Positions 60,520 to 64,000 of a stretch of 64,000 bases of DNA are shown one piece after another (the stretch's first letter is position 1; the number at the start of each line of letters is the position of its first letter). Origin of the DNA: Gammaproteobacteria bacterium (GTDB lineage Bacteria > Pseudomonadota > Gammaproteobacteria > Steroidobacterales > GCA-2729495); the NCBI GenBank assembly GCA_021773815.1, contig JAJFJS010000035.1, forward strand, positions 62,001 through 126,000, written 5' to 3'. A program made the translations under genes and the position numbers. Below the pieces are notes generated by a model. That model was given only the letters and a program-made list of their open reading frames with translations. It was not told the origin of the DNA and did no database searches.

Positions 60520-61623
60520 TCACTCCTGTGGTTCGGGTACAAATTCGTTTGCCGGCGCCGCCGCCGCGAGCACTGCCGACGCACAAGCCGCCGGAAACGC
60601 ATCGGCGAGCAATTGCCCGACAGTCTCGCCCGACACCTCGGGCCGGCTGTTGAAGCGTTCCGGCCGACCGATCAACGCGCCATCGCGATCGAAGCGGGCG
60701 CGGACGCCCCACAGTCCCCGGGTCGGATCGAGCGCATAGCCGTAGCGCAGATCGATCATCTCGACGACTCGTTCGTCGCCGACGGACTGCTCCTTGCTGA
60801 TCAGGCGGCCGCCGGTAAACCAGTCGTAGATCTGCCCTTCCCGCGTCGCGCGCAGCGTCTCGACATTGGCGCTCGTATGCACCGGCGCGCGGCCCCACTC
60901 GATCGTGCACGGACGCCACATGGAGACGAAACCGACCCAGACCTCGTCATCGAACTGCGCGACGAGTCGCCGGTGCGGCAACTGCAGCATCGTCGGATAG
61001 GCGCTGACCTCGAATCCCGATCGGCCCATGGCCACGAGCTGTTGCCGCGCCTCGAGTTCGGCGAGCGCGTTGATGCGCATGCCGAGCATCAGGTAGGCAG
61101 TCGACAGGACCAGCGCAATGGCGGTCGGCCAACCGGCGCGGGGCCGGCCCGCAAGCCAGCGCCCGCCGAGCAGCCCGAGACCGAGCGTCACGGTATAGAC
61201 CGGATCGACAACCGCGACGCCGTCGAGCGCAAAGCGCGCGCGCGAAAACGGCGCCAGCAGCTGCGTGCCGAAGGTCGTGAACCAGTCGAGCAGCGGATGG
61301 GACACCAGCGCGCAGATAAACAGCCCGATCCAGACACCGGGACCAACCTCCGCCGGCGACGCGGGCCCCGCACGCCGCCGCAGCCAGCGCCACCAGGCCC
61401 AGCCGGCCAGCGTCCCGACGACCGGGCCGAAAAACAGCGAATGCGTGATGCCGCGATGGGAGACGAGCCGACCGAACGGCCCCTCGAGCGTGCCGTAGAA
61501 CGTATCGATGTCCGGAAACATGCCGACCACGGCCCCGACGGCGGCTGCCCGCATGCCGAGCCGGCGATGGAACACGGCGTGTCCGACGGCGGCGCCGAGC
61601 GCGGCCTGGGTAATCGGGTCCAT
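60520..61623 (-). CDS. YdjM-like membrane-bound metal-dependent hydrolase family
   Basis: A 367-residue integral membrane protein of the DUF457/YdjM group. Conserved polar and histidine motifs inside membrane helices (GMFPDIDTFYG, SHRGITHSLFF, VSHPLLDWFTTFGTQLLAPF) are the metal-site candidates of the family. A cytoplasmic or periplasmic C-terminal half follows (about 215-367). Substrate unknown; the family is related to phospholipase-like and YdjM SOS-linked proteins. It is upstream of the PPOX gene with a 3-base gap. Confidence 0.83.
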   Translation of the reverse strand: MDPITQAALGAAVGHAVFHRRLGMRAAAVGAVVGMFPDIDTFYGTLEGPFGRLVSHRGITHSLFFGPVVGTLAGWAWWRWLRRRAGPASPAEVGPGVWIGLFICALVSHPLLDWFTTFGTQLLAPFSRARFALDGVAVVDPVYTVTLGLGLLGGRWLAGRPRAGWPTAIALVLSTAYLMLGMRINALAELEARQQLVAMGRSGFEVSAYPTMLQLPHRRLVAQFDDEVWVGFVSMWRPCTIEWGRAPVHTSANVETLRATREGQIYDWFTGGRLISKEQSVGDERVVEMIDLRYGYALDPTRGLWGVRARFDRDGALIGRPERFNSRPEVSGETVGQLLADAFPAACASAVLAAAAPANEFVPEPQE

Positions 61624-61712
61624 GGCCGGATTCTAACCGGCAAAGTTGTCGCGCGGGGTCAGGTCTGCGAGAATCGGTACCAAGCAAAATCGCGAGCCCG
61701 TCAATAATAATA

Positions 61713-62270
61713 ATGACAGACCCGACCCGCCGCGCCCTGCTCCGCCGTATTGGCTGCGCCGCCGCCGTTTGTGCCCTGCCCGGCACGGCGCTGGCGCGCC
61801 CGCTGATGGCTGTCACGTCGGCGCCGGAACCCCGCAGACTTCGCTTCTACCACACACACACGCGGTCGCGCCTCGAACTCGCCTACCATGACGGCGACCG
61901 ATACCTGCCGGACGCGCTGGAACGAATCGACGTATTCCTGCGCGATTTCCGCACGCGCGACGTACACCCGATCGATCCCGGGCTGCTCGACATCCTGTCC
62001 ACAATGCAATCGACGTTCGGTCCCGACCGGCGCTTCGAGGTCATTTCCGGCTACCGCTCACCGATCACGAACGAACACTTGCGCAGCCGGACCGACGGGG
62101 TCGCCAAGGCCAGCCTGCACATGCAGGGCCGCGCCATCGACGTGCGACTCGCCGGGGTCAATACGAACCAGTTACGCCGGGCCGCAACGGATCTCGGTCG
62201 CGGCGGCGTCGGCTATTACCCTGAATCGGATTTCGTCCATCTCGATACCGGCCGCTTCAGGACCTGGTAG
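61713..62270 (+). CDS. DUF882/YcbK-like (MepK-type) peptidase, Tat or Sec exported
   Basis: A 185-residue periplasmic protein of the peptidase M15-like DUF882 family, which includes MepK, a zinc endopeptidase cleaving 3-3 peptidoglycan cross-links. The N-terminus TRRALLRRIGCAAAVCALPG resembles a Tat signal. Metal-site candidates are GYRSP, ASLHMQGRAIDVRL (His and Asp near 140-150) and FVHLDTG (His near 180). The L,D-transpeptidase at 46675 makes the bonds that this family cuts, though the genes are not adjacent. ATG at 61713 has no clear ribosome site. Confidence 0.88.
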   Translation: MTDPTRRALLRRIGCAAAVCALPGTALARPLMAVTSAPEPRRLRFYHTHTRSRLELAYHDGDRYLPDALERIDVFLRDFRTRDVHPIDPGLLDILSTMQSTFGPDRRFEVISGYRSPITNEHLRSRTDGVAKASLHMQGRAIDVRLAGVNTNQLRRAATDLGRGGVGYYPESDFVHLDTGRFRTW

Positions 62271-62276
62271 TCGCGG

Positions 62277-62936
62277 ATGCGACAACTGCAAAAAGCAGCT
62301 TCCGTTGCGGCGTTCCTGATCGTCGCCGGACTACTGATCCATAACCTCAACGCGCTCTATTTCGAACCCTACACACTCGGCTTCGAGAACAAGGCGACCG
62401 ATTACGGCGACATGGCCAAGATCGAGAATGCGCTGTGGTCGTTCTCGTTCACGTCGAGCGGTATCGCGCATATCGTCGTCGGCTGCTCACTGATGATCGT
62501 CGGTCTGTTTCTGAGCGAGTATTTCCGGACGCGGTTGCCGATCGCGGCGAAGTTCCTGCTGCTGTCGGCCGTGCTGTCGGGACTCGGTTTCGTGCTGACC
62601 GGTATCTCGGACATACCGGGCACGGTGTACGCGGGCATCCTGCGCGACCTGAATCCGGCGCAAAACACCGAGATCCTGCTGATGACGACGATCTTCCGGG
62701 GCATGGTCAACATCCTGGCGATCGCCGCGCTCGGCGCCTTCGCCGGCACGGTCGCCTGGTGCGCCGGCCGCACCGACACGTTCCCCAAGGGTCTGCGGAT
62801 CTTCGCCTGGATCAATGTCCTGCCGGGCATCATGAGCCTCGTCTTCCCGCCCGCCGGTTTCGCCTATATCCAGTTGCTGCCGCTGTGGATGCTGTGGCTG
62901 GGCTGGCGTATCCGCACACTCCCCGTCCCGCATTGA
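62277..62936 (+). CDS. Hypothetical multi-pass membrane protein
   Basis: A 219-residue protein with about six hydrophobic helices (AAFLIVAGLLIHNLNALYF, IAHIVVGCSLMIVGLFL, FLLLSAVLSGLGFVL, IRNILAIAALGAFAG-like region, and a C-terminal IQLLPLWMLWLGW). No family recognised and no catalytic motif seen. ATG at 62277 lies 6 bases after the DUF882 stop, so it is probably co-transcribed. Function unknown. Confidence 0.78.
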   Translation: MRQLQKAASVAAFLIVAGLLIHNLNALYFEPYTLGFENKATDYGDMAKIENALWSFSFTSSGIAHIVVGCSLMIVGLFLSEYFRTRLPIAAKFLLLSAVLSGLGFVLTGISDIPGTVYAGILRDLNPAQNTEILLMTTIFRGMVNILAIAALGAFAGTVAWCAGRTDTFPKGLRIFAWINVLPGIMSLVFPPAGFAYIQLLPLWMLWLGWRIRTLPVPH

Positions 62937-63023
62937 CCGCTCGCGGCACGGGCCAGCCGCTATAATCGACCGAACCATCCAGCGCCGCACCGCCATCATT
63001 CGCAACGCCGAACGGAAGCACTT

Positions 63024-64000
63024 ATGAGCAAGCCAACGAACACCCGGATCACGACGCCGCTGACGCGCCGTAGCGTTCTCCGTGGCCTCGGCGCCGCCTC
63101 GGTCGCCGCGACGACGCCGCGCTGGGCGCGGGCGCAGAACCGGTCGGACGTCATCGTCATCGGCGCGGGACTGTCCGGACTCGGCGCGGCGCTGATGCTG
63201 CAGGACGCCGGCGTCAACGTGCAGGTCATCGAGGGGCGCAACCGGATCGGCGGGCGCATCGAGTCTTTCCGGCATATCCCGGGCAATCCCGAGGCCGGCG
63301 GCACGGCATTCGGGCCAGGCTACGCGCGGCTGGTGGAGGCCGCGAAAAAACACGGCGCACCGCTGATTGACATCACGCCGATGACACCGTACTTCTTCCA
63401 GCGACAGTTGATCATCGACGACGAATTCATCGCCAACGCGGACTGGGCCGAACACCCGCGCAATCCGTTCCCCGCGGCTGCCAGGAAAACCATGCCGTGG
63501 ATGTACCTGCCGATGCTGCTCGCGCGGGCGAACCCGCTGCAGTCGTCCGAGGCATGGCGGGCCCCCGCACATGCCGACCTCGACGTATCGCTGCACGAAT
63601 TCCTGCACCGCATCGAGCAGAGCGACGACACCATCGATATCGCCTATAACATGAGTCCGCAGTGGGCCCGCTCCGCACACGGCGTGTCGGCGCTGATGGC
63701 GCTGTCGGCGCACTACTTCGCCAACATCCAGCGCACGCTCACGACCGGCAACCCGATCAAGGGCTACACGGCCGTCGGCGGCAACCAGTCGATTCCCGAG
63801 GCCATGGCCGGCTCGCTGCGCAACGAGGTACGGCTGAATCAACCCGTCATCGGCATACGCTCGGATTCGACGGGCGCCGAGGTGCACTGCGCAGACGGCA
63901 CGATCTATCGCGCCGGCCGGGTGATCTGTTCGCTGCCGTGTTCAGTCCTGCGACGCATCCGGATCGAACCGCGGTTCACCGGCCTGCAGGCGCGCGCCGT
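63024..64000 (+). CDS. Tat-exported FAD amine oxidase, C-terminus beyond window
   Basis: 325 residues are visible of a flavin amine oxidase-like protein cut by the right edge. The twin-arginine signal LTRRSVLRGLGAASVAA is followed by the FAD motif VIVIGAGLSGLGAALML (near 45-61), NRIGGRIESF, and a substrate domain. It is a paralogue-like relative of the 54176 gene but differs in the middle region. ATG 63024 was chosen for the Tat signal. Substrate unknown. Confidence 0.85.
   Translation, partial: MSKPTNTRITTPLTRRSVLRGLGAASVAATTPRWARAQNRSDVIVIGAGLSGLGAALMLQDAGVNVQVIEGRNRIGGRIESFRHIPGNPEAGGTAFGPGYARLVEAAKKHGAPLIDITPMTPYFFQRQLIIDDEFIANADWAEHPRNPFPAAARKTMPWMYLPMLLARANPLQSSEAWRAPAHADLDVSLHEFLHRIEQSDDTIDIAYNMSPQWARSAHGVSALMALSAHYFANIQRTLTTGNPIKGYTAVGGNQSIPEAMAGSLRNEVRLNQPVIGIRSDSTGAEVHCADGTIYRAGRVICSLPCSVLRRIRIEPRFTGLQARA

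Noticed and set aside
59731-61707. 658-codon open frame on the plus strand across the PPOX and YdjM-like genes
   Set aside because: It spans three minus-strand genes with clear motifs and has low-complexity Arg/Ala/Pro composition; it is an antisense shadow.
1-64000. tRNA, rRNA, CRISPR arrays, insertion sequences, phage or integrase genes
   Set aside because: Looked for cloverleaf-like TTCGAATC segments, regular spaced repeats, transposase motifs and integrase genes on both strands; none convincing.

Overview
The window is a GC-rich chromosomal segment with about 56 protein genes and no rRNA, tRNA, CRISPR or insertion sequence that I could recognise. The gene set points to a free-living, probably marine, gammaproteobacterium. 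The markers are an E. coli-like fadD (cut by the left edge), purU, erpA, an AroG-type DAHP synthase, a CpxRA-like two-component system, a sigma-32-type promoter before hsp20, several TonB receptors and Tat-exported flavoenzymes. A Woeseiaceae-like or Chromatiales-like lineage is a guess that the sequence alone cannot settle.

Left part (1-20 kb): fadD is divergent from a mevalonate block. That block is a single protein joining HMG-CoA reductase to mevalonate kinase, then a coupled type I IPP isomerase and an SDR. A 17-bp perfect inverted repeat enclosing two hairpins lies in the divergent region. Next come hsp20, a trans-sulfuration PLP enzyme, a cupin, an acyl-CoA dehydrogenase, purU, an S9 peptidase, DAHP synthase, a coupled Ser/Thr kinase and PP2C phosphatase, a beta-propeller protein, a HerA-like ATPase, dodecin and a helix-hairpin-helix protein.

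Middle part (20-40 kb): a secreted-type SDR, a Rieske oxygenase and an MFS transporter precede a four-gene minus-strand operon. That operon holds an isochorismatase-like amidase, a PuuE-like hydrolase, a small protein, and a cupin with a histone-H1-like lysine tail. It lies opposite an unknown 197-residue gene and a TonB receptor, and looks like an unassigned catabolic locus. A serine hydrolase is coupled to an FAD enzyme that ends in two haem-c motifs. Then follow a small-molecule kinase, erpA, a membrane protein with a paralogue at 48.2 kb, a response regulator/histidine kinase pair, a methyltransferase and a MetE-like enzyme.

Right part (40-64 kb): a cell-surface locus holds a LapG-type periplasmic protease coupled to a membrane receptor ending in a degenerate HD-GYP domain. 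Divergent from it is a Slam-type (type XI secretion) outer-membrane protein with a likely cargo, followed by a VPLPA-CTERM cohesin-like protein and an L,D-transpeptidase. Beyond this are TetR, LLM-flavoprotein and MarR genes, and a three-domain Grx4/A-type-like/rhodanese protein. A 27-bp sequence upstream of that protein recurs upstream of erpA, suggesting shared Fe-S control. The window closes with a GntR regulator, a Tat amine oxidase and a TonB receptor, a lipoprotein amidohydrolase pair, a PPOX protein, a YdjM-like protein, a DUF882 peptidase, and a second Tat amine oxidase cut by the right edge.

The most interesting items are the LapG/degenerate HD-GYP pair, the HMGR-mevalonate kinase fusion, and the shared upstream motif linking erpA to the Grx-rhodanese fusion.
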